A DNA stretch of 64,000 nt from Bacillus cereus G9842. Its GTDB lineage: Bacteria; Bacillota; Bacilli; Bacillales; Bacillaceae_G. Under the pieces are notes generated by a model. That model was given only the letters and a program-made list of their open reading frames with translations. It did no database searches and was not told where the DNA came from. The position numbers and the translations under genes are program-made. Shown one piece after another: positions 1-8,301 of the stretch (the stretch's first letter is position 1; each line of letters starts with the position of its first letter). The DNA is taken from NCBI RefSeq assembly GCF_000021305.1, contig NC_011772.1, positions 4,440,001 to 4,504,000 of the forward strand, read 5' to 3'.

Positions 1-2
1 TT

Positions 3-431
3 TGTTATTATGTATTAGCTCAAATTTTAGGTGGTTTATTAGGAACTGCAACGTTAGTAACAATTTTAAAATCTGCTAAAACACCTTTAGATAATTTAGG
101 ACAAAATGGTTTCGGAACTCTTGGTTTATCTGGAGCATTTTTAGTTGAGTTCATTTTAACTTTCGTATTCATTTTAGTTATCGTCGCTGTAACAGGTAAA
201 AAAGGCAGTTCTTCTTTAGCGGGACTAGTAATTGGTTTCACATTAGTTTTAATTCACTTATTAGGAATTCCGTTAACTGGAACATCTGTTAACCCAGCTC
301 GTAGTATCGCACCAGCTTTATTTGTTGGTGGAGAAGCACTTTCTCAACTATGGGTATTCATCGTAGCACCAATTCTTGGTGGTATCTTCGCAGCTATCGT
401 AGGTAAATTCATTTTAAATACTGAAAAATAG
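3..431 (+). CDS. aqpZ: Aquaporin Z-type water channel, C-terminal part
   Basis: Integral membrane channel of the MIP family for water or small neutral solutes. The 5' end lies outside the window; 142 residues remain, read from the first whole codon at position 3. The second NPA box is visible (TSVNPARSIAPALF), followed by the typical LSQLWVFIVAPILGG last helix, which matches AqpZ more than glycerol facilitators: a long acidic loop is missing and the residues after NPA are RS. Three hydrophobic segments remain. The gene ends in a hairpin shared with the convergent Rrf2 gene. Function is from family knowledge; water versus glycerol selectivity cannot be settled without the first half. Confidence 0.85.
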   Translation, partial: CYYVLAQILGGLLGTATLVTILKSAKTPLDNLGQNGFGTLGLSGAFLVEFILTFVFILVIVAVTGKKGSSSLAGLVIGFTLVLIHLLGIPLTGTSVNPARSIAPALFVGGEALSQLWVFIVAPILGGIFAAIVGKFILNTEK

Positions 432-451
432 AATTTTCAATATTTCTGAAT

Positions 452-492
452 AAAAAAAGGCGAGCCCTCATTATGAGGAAGCTCGCTTTTTT
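452..492. terminator. Bidirectional rho-independent terminator
   Basis: GCGAGC...GCTCGC stem with an inner CCTCATTATGAGG hairpin, flanked by an A run on the left and a T run on the right, between the convergent aquaporin and Rrf2 genes. Confidence 0.85.
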
Positions 493-922
493 ATTCTTTC
501 ATTTTAGACTTTAAATTTGTAACTAATTGATCTACCGTTACATTTGCAAGTACGTTTTCCATCGCTTCTTGCGCTTGCATTAAAATAATTTCTAATACTG
601 ATTGAATATTAGCTCCTACTGGACATTCAATGTTGGGATTTTCATGGAAGGAAAATAGCTGTCCTTCTTCTACAACTTCCACTGCTTTATATACATCAAG
701 TAATGTAATTTCTTCTAAATCTCGAGCAAGTGTCGTACCACCTTTACCAGCTTGTACATCAACAAGTCCTGCTCTCTTCAACATTCCTGTAATGCGACGA
801 ATCACAACTGGATTTGTATTCACACTACCGGCAATCCATTCAGAGGTACAGCGAGAGTTTCGATCTATCGCAAGTAATGTCAGCATATGAACACCTACTG
901 TAAAACGACTACTAATCCCCAT
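491..922 (-). CDS. Rrf2-family transcriptional regulator (YwnA-like)
   Basis: Winged-helix DNA-binding protein of 143 residues. The start is the ATG at 922 (MGISSRF), because an AAAAAGGAGG site at 930-940 sits just upstream; a longer reading to 961 has no such site. Residues ~15-80 form the Rrf2 HTH (SVNTNPVVIRRITGMLKRAG) and wing (GKGGTTLARD). It has one cysteine only (ECPVGANIQ), so the three-Cys Fe-S cluster site of IscR/NsrR is absent. The ENPN-x-x-CPVG stretch resembles B. subtilis YwnA as I recall it. Target genes are unknown; it is monocistronic and convergent with aqpZ. Confidence 0.8.
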   Translation of the reverse strand: MGISSRFTVGVHMLTLLAIDRNSRCTSEWIAGSVNTNPVVIRRITGMLKRAGLVDVQAGKGGTTLARDLEEITLLDVYKAVEVVEEGQLFSFHENPNIECPVGANIQSVLEIILMQAQEAMENVLANVTVDQLVTNLKSKMKE

Positions 923-1005
923 CTGCACACCCTCCTTTTTATTCATTCTATTAAAAGACAACTCTTATTATTATATACTATTTTTAATTTATACATAAAG
1001 AAAAA

Positions 1006-1036
1006 GCATGATTTCAATAGGAAATCATGCTTTTCT
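1006..1036 (-). terminator. Terminator of the Nat-type ABC exporter operon
   Basis: GCATGATTT-CAATAG-GAAATCATGC hairpin; on the minus strand it follows the permease stop and runs into a T-rich stretch. Confidence 0.8.
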
Positions 1037-1040
1037 CTCA

Positions 1041-2267
1041 TTATTGACGCTTTATAAATTTCGCTAAATCTTTAAATTTAACTTTATCTGAGTAATTCAT
1101 TACGCCGTTTACGTAAATGCGGCTTGTAACAGCATTTAATACCGCAATTGTCGCCAATAAGACCGCTAATGTTATCGTAATTTCTAGCATACCTGCTTCA
1201 CCAGCTACAATACGTGAGAAGGTAACCATCGGTGTAAAAAATGGAACGTAAGAACTTACAACAACGATAGTACTATTCGGATCACTTAATGATTTAATAC
1301 TAATGAAGAATGCAGCCATAATTAAAATCATTACCGGGAAAGATACAGCTTGTAAATCCTCCGTCTTAGACACGACAGCTCCAGCAGCAGCATACATCAT
1401 CGCATATAGTAAATATCCCGTAATGAAATAAACAAGAAACATGCTGATAACCTTTGCATCTAATTTCGTAAAGTCAATTGGAATACCAAATAGTGAGGCA
1501 CTTTCTAAATCAACCCAACCCAACAAATATGGAATAAGATAACCACACGCCAATATGACAAGTTGCAATAACGCCGTTGAAACAACCGCTAAAATTTTCG
1601 CATACATCATTGTAAGAGGCTTCACTTTCGGAAGCATTACTTCCATTACACGTGACGCCTTTTCAGATGCAATATTCATTGCGATTGTATTTCCGAACGC
1701 TACAATAAACATATATAAAGCAAATGTAAAGAAATAGGCAATTCCGAAAGAAGATGTACGATCTTTTATCGCTTCTTGCTTTACTTGAATTTCTGTTTGT
1801 AATTGCTGTGCAATTTCTGGTGAAACATTATTTTTGGCAATCGTCACCATCGTATATTGTTGCTTTAAATATCCTGCCATAATTGCGGAAGTTGCTTGGC
1901 TTGGAAATCCATTATACATATATGTAATCGATGGAGCCCCACCCTTTTCCGTCACATGGAATAGACCATCTAAATCGCCATCTTCTACTTGCTTATGCAG
2001 TTTATCAAAATCATCCTTTGAACCCAGTGTTATTTTTGCTGATGGCAATAGCTTATTTAGCTCATCTTTTTGTACTTTATATGTGGAACTCTCTACTACA
2101 ACTGCAATTTTATCTTTATCCTTATTTTTATCATCGCCTGAAGTAAAATGATTAAATGCAAAAATCCCAAACACAACTAAAAATAAAATCGCACTCGTAA
2201 TTAATGATTTTTTAGATAAAAACGCTTCCCTAAAATAAAATGAAAATACGTGAGAAAATTTACGCAT
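1041..2267 (-). CDS. ABC-2 type permease, NatB/YhaP-like
   Basis: Membrane subunit of an ABC exporter, 408 residues. Topology: one helix at ~22-42, a ~130-residue extracytoplasmic domain, then about five helices from ~175 to 385 (for example FGIAYFFTFALYMFIVAFGNTIAMNIASE split over two strands of the fold), as in NatB and B. subtilis YhaP. The conserved SEKASRVMEVML segment of this family is present. It starts 2 bases after the stop of the ATPase gene, so the two are translationally coupled. NatAB homologues extrude Na+; YhaPQ substrates are uncertain, so the substrate here is an open question. The operon ends at the hairpin at 1006-1036. Confidence 0.85.
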   Translation of the reverse strand: MRKFSHVFSFYFREAFLSKKSLITSAILFLVVFGIFAFNHFTSGDDKNKDKDKIAVVVESSTYKVQKDELNKLLPSAKITLGSKDDFDKLHKQVEDGDLDGLFHVTEKGGAPSITYMYNGFPSQATSAIMAGYLKQQYTMVTIAKNNVSPEIAQQLQTEIQVKQEAIKDRTSSFGIAYFFTFALYMFIVAFGNTIAMNIASEKASRVMEVMLPKVKPLTMMYAKILAVVSTALLQLVILACGYLIPYLLGWVDLESASLFGIPIDFTKLDAKVISMFLVYFITGYLLYAMMYAAAGAVVSKTEDLQAVSFPVMILIMAAFFISIKSLSDPNSTIVVVSSYVPFFTPMVTFSRIVAGEAGMLEITITLAVLLATIAVLNAVTSRIYVNGVMNYSDKVKFKDLAKFIKRQ

Positions 2268-2269
2268 CG

Positions 2270-3154
2270 TTATTTCGCCCTCTCTACAAAGATTTCGTTT
2301 AACGTCGGCTCTAACATTTTAAATTGTCGTAAGCTAACACCTTGCTCTTGCAACTGTTGCAAAATCTCGAGAGCTTCCGCATCGCCTTGTACTTTCACAT
2401 AAAGAAGGCCTTGTTGTTTTTCATACGATACATGTATAGCTTCTAATCCCTTTTCATTCTCTACTGTATCTTCAATCGTTAAATTACGGAAACCGTATTC
2501 TTTCTTAATATCACTTAGCTGTCCTTTTACGACTGCTTCACCTTTTTTCAAAATACATACATGTTGGCAAAAAGCCTCTACTTGTTCCATACGATGACTT
2601 GATAAAATAATCGTCTTTCCGCTCTGTACTTGTTCTTCAATAATACTAGCTAACATCCCGGCATTAACTGGATCAAGGCCACTGAATGGTTCATCTAAAA
2701 TGAGAAGTTCCGGATTATGAAGAAGAGCAGCAATTAATTGGATTTTTTGCTGATTCCCTTTTGAAAGCTCTCCAGCCGTTTTAAATTTATATTCTGGTAT
2801 CGCTAAACGCTCTAACCAGTGATCAATAGCGTGATCTACTTCTTTCTTCGACATCCCTTCTAATCTACCAAAATATCGCAGCTGGTCTATTACTCTACTT
2901 TTTGTATATAAACCTCTTTCTTCTGGTAAATACCCAATTGTTACGCCACTATTCCCAAATGCTTTTCCATCCCACGTAATCGAACCTTCATTAGGCGTTA
3001 ATAATCCGAGAAGCATTTTGATTGTTGTTGTTTTCCCTGCACCATTTCGTCCAAGTAACCCTAGTACTTCACCTTTTGGTAACGAAATTTGTAAACCGTT
3101 AACAGCTTTTGATTCCCCAAATTGTTTCGTTAAGTTTTGAATTTGTAAACTCAA
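2270..3154 (-). CDS. ABC transporter ATP-binding protein, NatA/YhaQ-like
   Basis: ATPase subunit of 294 residues that powers the adjacent NatB/YhaP-like permease. Motifs in order: Walker A GRNGAGKTT (~36-44), signature LSKGNQQK (~129), Walker B LLILDEPFSGLDP (~149), switch histidine SSH (~186), then a ~75-residue C-terminal regulatory domain of the DUF4162 type. It starts with TTG at 3154-3152, supported by AGGGAGG at 3161-3169. First gene of the two-gene unit. The long C-terminal domain favours YhaQ over the shorter NatA. Export of a toxic small molecule or cation is inference from the family. Confidence 0.87.
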   Translation of the reverse strand: MSLQIQNLTKQFGESKAVNGLQISLPKGEVLGLLGRNGAGKTTTIKMLLGLLTPNEGSITWDGKAFGNSGVTIGYLPEERGLYTKSRVIDQLRYFGRLEGMSKKEVDHAIDHWLERLAIPEYKFKTAGELSKGNQQKIQLIAALLHNPELLILDEPFSGLDPVNAGMLASIIEEQVQSGKTIILSSHRMEQVEAFCQHVCILKKGEAVVKGQLSDIKKEYGFRNLTIEDTVENEKGLEAIHVSYEKQQGLLYVKVQGDAEALEILQQLQEQGVSLRQFKMLEPTLNEIFVERAK

Positions 3155-3497
3155 AGTTTAAAGCCTCCCTTTTAGTATCATTCGTACTCTCTTTCAAAGA
3201 CTATGTTTATTCAAGACAAAATATAGCGCTACACTTCATCCTCTTATATGTAAACACCGTCATTAATCCATCATTTGTTCTATTTAGTTAAAATTGTAAA
3301 TAATAAAGCGCTCTTTGTCAATTATAATTGTCATTTCGACAATTAAACTTGTCAAAACAACTGTTATTATTTTGCTCATCTTTCTAATATAGGACATACT
3401 ACTATATATATAAAAGACAATATGCAAATGTTCATATAAAAATATTATATTTTAATATATAATATAAAATGATTTTCTAACATCAAGGAGGATACAT
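3155..3497. other. Divergent intergenic region with inverted repeat
   Basis: 343 bp between divergent yhaQ-like and phosphatase genes, with no ORF. It holds a perfect 6-bp inverted repeat ATTGTC-ATTTC-GACAAT (3327-3343) flanked by two further TTGTCA motifs (3315, 3349), then a very AT-rich tract (3430-3475) likely to contain the phosphatase promoter. The repeat could be an operator; the regulator is unknown. Confidence 0.45.
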
Positions 3498-4325
3498 ATG
3501 AAGATGAAGAGGGGCATTACCACTTTATTATCTGTAGCGGTTCTATCTACATCACTTGTAGCATGTTCAGGAACACCAGAGAAAACAGTGGCGAAAGAAG
3601 AGAAAGTAAAATTAACAGAACAACAATTAATGGCTGATTTATGGTATCAAACAGCCGGTGAAACGAAAGCACTTTACTACCAAGGGTACAACATTGGTCA
3701 ATTAAAACTTGATGCAGTTCTTGCAAAAGGGACAGAGAAAAAACCTGCTATCGTACTTGATTTAGACGAAACTGTTTTAGATAACAGTCCTCATCAAGCA
3801 ATGAGCGTAAAAACAGGCAAAGGTTATCCTTACAAATGGGATGATTGGATTAACAAAGCTGAGGCTGAAGCCCTTCCAGGCGCAATTGATTTCTTAAAAT
3901 ATACAGAGTCTAAAGGTGTAGATATTTACTATATCTCAAATCGTAAAACGAACCAACTAGATGCAACAATTAAAAATCTTGAGCGTGTAGGTGCTCCTCA
4001 AGCAACGAAAGAACATATATTACTACAAGATCCGAAAGAAAAAGGAAAAGAAAAACGCCGTGAACTCGTTTCTCAAACTCATGATATTGTCTTATTCTTC
4101 GGTGATAACTTATCTGATTTCACAGGTTTTGATGGAAAATCTGTAAAAGATCGTAACCAAACAGTAGAAGATTCAAAAGTACAATTTGGTGAGAAATTCA
4201 TTATTTTCCCGAATCCAATGTATGGCGATTGGGAAGGCGCTTTATATGATTATGATTTCAAAAAATCAGATGCAGAAAAAGATAAAATCCGTCGCGACAA
4301 CTTAAAATCATTTGAAGTAAAATAA
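3498..4325 (+). CDS. Lipoprotein acid phosphatase / 5'-nucleotidase, e(P4) family
   Basis: Surface-anchored HAD-superfamily phosphatase (subfamily IIIB) of 275 residues. A signal peptide with lipobox SLVAC (Cys23) predicts a diacylglycerol anchor on the outer membrane face. HAD motif I is VLDLDETVLDNS (~91), with the nucleophile and acid/base aspartates DxD; motif II is the S/T of YISNRK; motif IV is FFGDNLSDF. In Haemophilus, e(P4) dephosphorylates nucleotides such as NMN so that nucleosides can enter; that substrate is assumed here. The ribosome site AAGGAGG lies 8 bases upstream of ATG. Monocistronic, with a strong terminator. Confidence 0.88.
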   Translation: MKMKRGITTLLSVAVLSTSLVACSGTPEKTVAKEEKVKLTEQQLMADLWYQTAGETKALYYQGYNIGQLKLDAVLAKGTEKKPAIVLDLDETVLDNSPHQAMSVKTGKGYPYKWDDWINKAEAEALPGAIDFLKYTESKGVDIYYISNRKTNQLDATIKNLERVGAPQATKEHILLQDPKEKGKEKRRELVSQTHDIVLFFGDNLSDFTGFDGKSVKDRNQTVEDSKVQFGEKFIIFPNPMYGDWEGALYDYDFKKSDAEKDKIRRDNLKSFEVK

Positions 4326-4356
4326 AGAGGATGGCATTCGCCATCCTCTTTATTTT
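4321..4356. terminator. Bidirectional terminator between phosphatase and motB
   Basis: AATAAAGAGGATGGC-ATTC-GCCATCCTCTTTATT, a 15-bp stem between convergent genes. Confidence 0.9.
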
Positions 4357-5138
4357 GCTTTCTCTGTTAAAGGCAAGATAAATACTTCCACACGTCTATT
4401 CTTTGCCTTTCCTTCTTGTGTATCGTTTGGAGCAATCGAACGGTATTCTCCGTAACCAATCGCACTAAATTTTTCTGGTTGTAATTCTTTATTTTGCAGT
4501 AATACTTGCATAAAATTAACTGCCCGCTGCGTACTTAATTCCCAATTCGACGCAAACTGTGCATTGGCAATAGGGACATTATCCGTATGACCGGATACTG
4601 TAATTTCACGAGGTGACGCTGAAACAAGTAAGCTAGACATTTCTTTTGCAATCCCTAAAGATTCTAATTTCACATCTGCTTTCCCCGAATCAAACAGTAT
4701 ATTTTCTAATATTGTCACCATTAATCCCTTTTCAGTTAATTTAGTTTGAAAAGAAGAGGATAATTGTTTTTCATTAATATATTGATCAATCTTTTTTTGT
4801 AATGCTTTCAATTCATCCATCTCTTTTTTTTCTTTAGCTCTAGCTTCTTCTTGTTTTTTTGCTTGTTCTGCCTCAAGGCTACTTGCCGATAATTCTTTTT
4901 CATCATTTGGCTTTTGATCACTTAAAAATTCTTTGTTACCTGTTCCCCCGGCTAATTCACTTCGAAAAGCAACTGCCATCTGTTTAAACTTCGCAGCATC
5001 TATACTACTCATTGCGAATAAAACGATAAACAATGCAAATAACAACGTTAACATATCAGAATATGGGATTAACCACGTTTCATCGATATGCTCATCATGT
5101 TTTTTCTTTTTGCCTCTTCTATTTTTCTTACTCCGCAT
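4350..5138 (-). CDS. motB: Flagellar stator protein MotB
   Basis: Peptidoglycan-anchored half of the flagellar stator, 262 residues. A basic cytoplasmic N-terminus is followed by one helix (~25-45) that carries the ion-binding aspartate in PYSDMLTLLFALF, then a charged coiled-coil linker (~85-125) and an OmpA-like peptidoglycan-binding domain (~140-255) with SGHTDNVPI and the closing NRRVEVFILP. The MotB-type sequence around the aspartate and overall length resemble the proton-driven MotB of B. subtilis rather than the shorter sodium-type MotS. It overlaps motA by 11 bases, so the pair is an operon. Ion specificity is inferred. Confidence 0.93.
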   Translation of the reverse strand: MRSKKNRRGKKKKHDEHIDETWLIPYSDMLTLLFALFIVLFAMSSIDAAKFKQMAVAFRSELAGGTGNKEFLSDQKPNDEKELSASSLEAEQAKKQEEARAKEKKEMDELKALQKKIDQYINEKQLSSSFQTKLTEKGLMVTILENILFDSGKADVKLESLGIAKEMSSLLVSASPREITVSGHTDNVPIANAQFASNWELSTQRAVNFMQVLLQNKELQPEKFSAIGYGEYRSIAPNDTQEGKAKNRRVEVFILPLTEKAK

Positions 5139-5928
5139 TTTTTTCTGCTCCTTTTTCTAGCTTTTTACGCTCAGTTGCAGAAAGTGCACCTAAAATGCGG
5201 TTCTTCATAATAAACGGATATGTACCTTCTTGTAACATTAATAAACAATCAATGATTAAACGTTTTTTCTCAATTTCAGCTGAAGATTTTTGCTTTAACT
5301 TATTTGCAAATGGATGCCATAATACATACCCTGAAAAAATACCAAAAATCGTTGCAATAAATGCACCCGAAATAGCATGACCTAACTTTTCAATATCAGT
5401 TAAGTTACCAAGCGCAGCTACAAGACCGATAACAGCACCTAAAACTCCTAATGTCGGTGCATACGTACCAGCTTGTGAAAAAATAGCAGCTCCCTTTGCA
5501 TGTCTTTCTTCAATTGCCTCTAATTCAGATTCCAAAATTTGCTCTAAATCTTCTGCGGATACGCCATCAATCACAAATTTCATACCGCGCAAAAGAAATT
5601 CATCTTGAATTTTGTCTAATTGTTGCTCTAAAGACAAAATACCGTATTTTCTACTTTCAGATGTCCAATGAACAAATAATTCTAGCAACTGTTCATAACT
5701 TAAATCCTTTTTATTTGAACCAAAAAGAACTTTAAATAGTTTTGGAACCCTTTTTAGTTGATTCATCGGAAATGCAATACATACTGCAGCAAATGTACCG
5801 ATAAAAATAATTAATGCTGCGGCAGGATTTAATAAGGCTGTTACGTCAGCGCCCTTGACGACCATCCCTACTACCACTGCTAAAAATCCTAAAATAAGTC
5901 CAATAATTGTTGCAAAATCCATTCCCAT
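5128..5928 (-). CDS. motA: Flagellar stator protein MotA
   Basis: Four-helix membrane subunit of the stator, 266 residues, the usual length. Helices lie at ~5-25, 33-53, ~150-172 and ~182-204; the large cytoplasmic loop (55-150) carries the charged residues that contact FliG, including SRKYGILSLE. The conserved TYAPTLGVLGAVIGLVAAL and AFIATIFGIFSGYVLWHPFANKLK blocks are MotA signatures. Start ATG at 5928 follows TAGGAGTGA. It is the first gene of the motAB pair; the first ~260 bases upstream contain no other gene. Confidence 0.94.
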   Translation of the reverse strand: MGMDFATIIGLILGFLAVVVGMVVKGADVTALLNPAAALIIFIGTFAAVCIAFPMNQLKRVPKLFKVLFGSNKKDLSYEQLLELFVHWTSESRKYGILSLEQQLDKIQDEFLLRGMKFVIDGVSAEDLEQILESELEAIEERHAKGAAIFSQAGTYAPTLGVLGAVIGLVAALGNLTDIEKLGHAISGAFIATIFGIFSGYVLWHPFANKLKQKSSAEIEKKRLIIDCLLMLQEGTYPFIMKNRILGALSATERKKLEKGAEKNAE

Positions 5929-6187
5929 TCACTCCTAGTCTATACAAGAAGTTCTTTATTCTCGATAATCGCTACATCTTCTTATGTATATATATTACAT
6001 AAAAAATGCAATTCATGAAAGATAAGAAATGAATTATATAAAAAAATACTACAAATTCACACATTTTCTGACATTTTCTTTGCATTTCTATTACGTTATG
6101 ACTCTTATATTTCTTTTCCAACAAACTAGACTTATAATAAAAAAAGATACATATTTTATTAAGAAGGGACTGTGATTACAAGGCATT

Positions 6188-6967
6188 ATGAAAAAGATAA
6201 TAATTATTTCTGCCACTACTATTGTAATCGGTATCACATCTTTCGCTTACTTTGGTTCTAAATCACCACTACATAATGAAGCGAAAGCTGTCGAAAGTCA
6301 AAAACATAATAACCACCCAAAAGAAGAGATTCCTGCTTTTCCAAAAGCTGATCATAATGCAAAGCAAATAGACAATGACTTTTCAGTTGTAACAAATCCA
6401 AAATCTAATCTTGTCTTAATTAATAAACATCGAAAACTACCAGATGGATACACTCCTGAAGACTTAACAAGACCAAACGTACCATTCACTAGTCCAAAAG
6501 ATAAAGAAAAAACGCTACTACGCAAAGATGCTGCAGAAGCACTTGAAAACATGTTCAAAGCTGCAAAAAAAGAAGGGATTGATCTTACAGCTGTGTCTGG
6601 TTATCGTTCATACAAACGTCAAAAATCGTTGCATGATACATACGTTAGACGTCAAGGAAAAGCTGAAGCTAATTCAGTAAGCGCAATTCCTGGTACAAGT
6701 GAACACCAAACGGGTTTAGCAATGGATATTAGTTCAAAAACAGCTAAATTTCAATTAGAGCCTATCTTCGGAGAGACAGCAGAAGGAAACTGGGTCGCGG
6801 AACACGCTCATAAATTCGGCTTTGTCATTCGTTACTTAGAAGATAAAACAGATACAACAGAATATGCATATGAACCATGGCACTTACGCTACGTTGGTAA
6901 TCCATACGCTACATACCTATATAAACATCACTTAACATTAGAAGAAGCAATGGAAGACAAAAAATAA
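6188..6967 (+). CDS. VanY/LdcB-type carboxypeptidase (peptidase M15B)
   Basis: Secreted or membrane-anchored zinc peptidase that trims the C-terminal D-alanine from peptidoglycan stem peptides, 259 residues. One N-terminal hydrophobic helix (3-21) is an uncleaved anchor or signal. The catalytic domain starts near 95; zinc and catalytic residues are seen in SGYRSYKRQ, SEHQTGLAMDIS (H and D ligands) and YEPWHLRYVG (E and H). DD- versus LD-specificity cannot be told from the motifs; B. subtilis YodJ is a plausible relative. The ribosome site is weak: AAGAAGGGA lies 18 bases away and only AAGG is closer. It stands alone, with its own terminator. Confidence 0.85.
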   Translation: MKKIIIISATTIVIGITSFAYFGSKSPLHNEAKAVESQKHNNHPKEEIPAFPKADHNAKQIDNDFSVVTNPKSNLVLINKHRKLPDGYTPEDLTRPNVPFTSPKDKEKTLLRKDAAEALENMFKAAKKEGIDLTAVSGYRSYKRQKSLHDTYVRRQGKAEANSVSAIPGTSEHQTGLAMDISSKTAKFQLEPIFGETAEGNWVAEHAHKFGFVIRYLEDKTDTTEYAYEPWHLRYVGNPYATYLYKHHLTLEEAMEDKK

Positions 6968-6994
6968 GAGAGCAAATTGCTCTCTTATTTTTCT
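6962..6994 (+). terminator. Terminator of the carboxypeptidase gene
   Basis: AATAAGAGAGCAA-ATTGCTCTCTTATTTTTC hairpin with a T tail directly after the stop. Confidence 0.85.
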
Positions 6995-7003
6995 TTCACT
7001 CTA

Positions 7004-7450
7004 TCATTGTAGTAATTTCTTCTTCCATTCTTCAGGCCACGGTTCGCCTCTTCCTGTTTTTTTCGACGCTTGAACCATCATTCCACGACCTACTAAACAA
7101 ACCTCTCCTTCTGCATTCTTCACCATATAATGTAAATCCAAAGAAGAATTCCCAACCGATCCTGCCTTTACATACACCTTCAACTGTTCATCATAATATA
7201 TTTGCTTAATAAAATTACATTGTAAATCCGCAACAACGATCATCGTGTCTGATGATGTATGTGTCCACTCTTGCATAAATCCAAGTTCTTTAAACAACGC
7301 GATACGAGCTTCTTCAAAATAAGTAAAAGCAACGACATTATTTACATGTCCAAACATATCTACTTCACCAAAACGAACCTTTACAGGATTGTAAAATAAA
7401 AAACCACTTTCCCATTTCTCGAAGTCTTCAATATAAGAAATTCTCTTCAA
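7004..7450 (-). CDS. ysmA: Hot-dog acyl-CoA thioesterase (YsmA/YbgC-like)
   Basis: 4-hydroxybenzoyl-CoA thioesterase-type hydrolase of 148 residues. The diagnostic active-site segment VDMFGHVNNVVAFTYFEEAR has the catalytic Asp and the N-terminus of the long hot-dog helix. It begins with TTG at 7450, justified by GAAGAGGAGATAACG just upstream. A thioesterase gene (ysmA) lies beside sdhB in B. subtilis too, so position supports orthology. The physiological substrate is not known; short- or medium-chain acyl-CoA is the usual guess for this family. Confidence 0.8.
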   Translation of the reverse strand: MKRISYIEDFEKWESGFLFYNPVKVRFGEVDMFGHVNNVVAFTYFEEARIALFKELGFMQEWTHTSSDTMIVVADLQCNFIKQIYYDEQLKVYVKAGSVGNSSLDLHYMVKNAEGEVCLVGRGMMVQASKKTGRGEPWPEEWKKKLLQ

Positions 7451-7502
7451 CGTTATCTCCTCTTCCTCTCAAAAAAACAGAATAAACTGAAAAATACAGT
7501 TA

Positions 7503-7541
7503 TAAATATTGCCCCTTCAAGATGAAGAGGCAATATTTATT
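7503..7541 (-). terminator. Hairpin after sdhB
   Basis: AAATATTGCC...GGCAATATTT, a 10-bp inverted repeat right after the sdhB stop. The T run is poor on the minus strand, so termination may be partial with some read-through into ysmA. Confidence 0.55.
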
Positions 7542-8301
7542 AATAGTTATTATCGCTACCAAAGAAATCTTTGAACGATTGAATTGTTGTATCACGGTTT
7601 AATGCCGCAATTGAAGTTGTTAAAGGAATACCCTTCGGACATGATTGCACACAGTTTTGAGAGTTACCACAGTTCGCTAGTCCTCCATCTCCCATAATTG
7701 CACGTAAGCGATCTGCTTTATGCATTTCACCCGTTGGATGTGAGTTGAATAAGCGAGCTTGTGATAACGGCGCTGGTCCAATAAAGTCAGACTTACTGTT
7801 TACGTTTGGACATGATTCTAAGCAAACACCACATGTCATACATTTTGAAAGCTCATAAGCCCATTGACGCTTTTTCTCAGGCATTCTTGGTCCTGGACCT
7901 AGGTCATACGTACCATCAATTGGAATCCAAGCTTTAACGCGTTTTAGAGCATTAAACATGCGACTGCGGTCAACTTGTAAATCACGTACAACTGGGAATG
8001 TCTTCATCGGCTTTAAGCGAATTGGCTGTTCTAATTGATCAATAAGAGCCGTACATGATTGACGTGGCTTTCCGTTAATAACCATTGAACATGCTCCGCA
8101 TACTTCCTCTAAGCAGTTCATATCCCATGCAATCGGAGTTGTTTGATTCCCTTTTGAATCAACAGGATTACGACGAATTTCCATAAGCGCCGAAATAATA
8201 TTCATATTCGGACGATATGGAATTTCAAACTCTTGGTCAAACGCTTGTGCATCTGGTCCATCTTGTCTCGTAATGATGAGGCGGATTGTTTTCTCAGACA
8301 T
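7540..8301 (-). CDS. sdhB: Succinate dehydrogenase iron-sulfur subunit
   Basis: Electron-transfer subunit of complex II, 253 residues, the same length as in B. subtilis. Three cysteine groups are visible: CLEEVCGACS...C for the 2Fe-2S cluster (~55-80), CMTCGVCLESCP for 4Fe-4S (~140-150) and CGNSQNCVQSCPKGIP for 3Fe-4S (~200-215). The start at 8301 (MSEKTIRL) is preferred to a longer reading because sdhA's stop overlaps it by 8 bases, which is the expected coupling, and GGGGGATAAAC precedes it. Last gene of sdhCAB. Confidence 0.96.
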   Translation of the reverse strand: MSEKTIRLIITRQDGPDAQAFDQEFEIPYRPNMNIISALMEIRRNPVDSKGNQTTPIAWDMNCLEEVCGACSMVINGKPRQSCTALIDQLEQPIRLKPMKTFPVVRDLQVDRSRMFNALKRVKAWIPIDGTYDLGPGPRMPEKKRQWAYELSKCMTCGVCLESCPNVNSKSDFIGPAPLSQARLFNSHPTGEMHKADRLRAIMGDGGLANCGNSQNCVQSCPKGIPLTTSIAALNRDTTIQSFKDFFGSDNNY

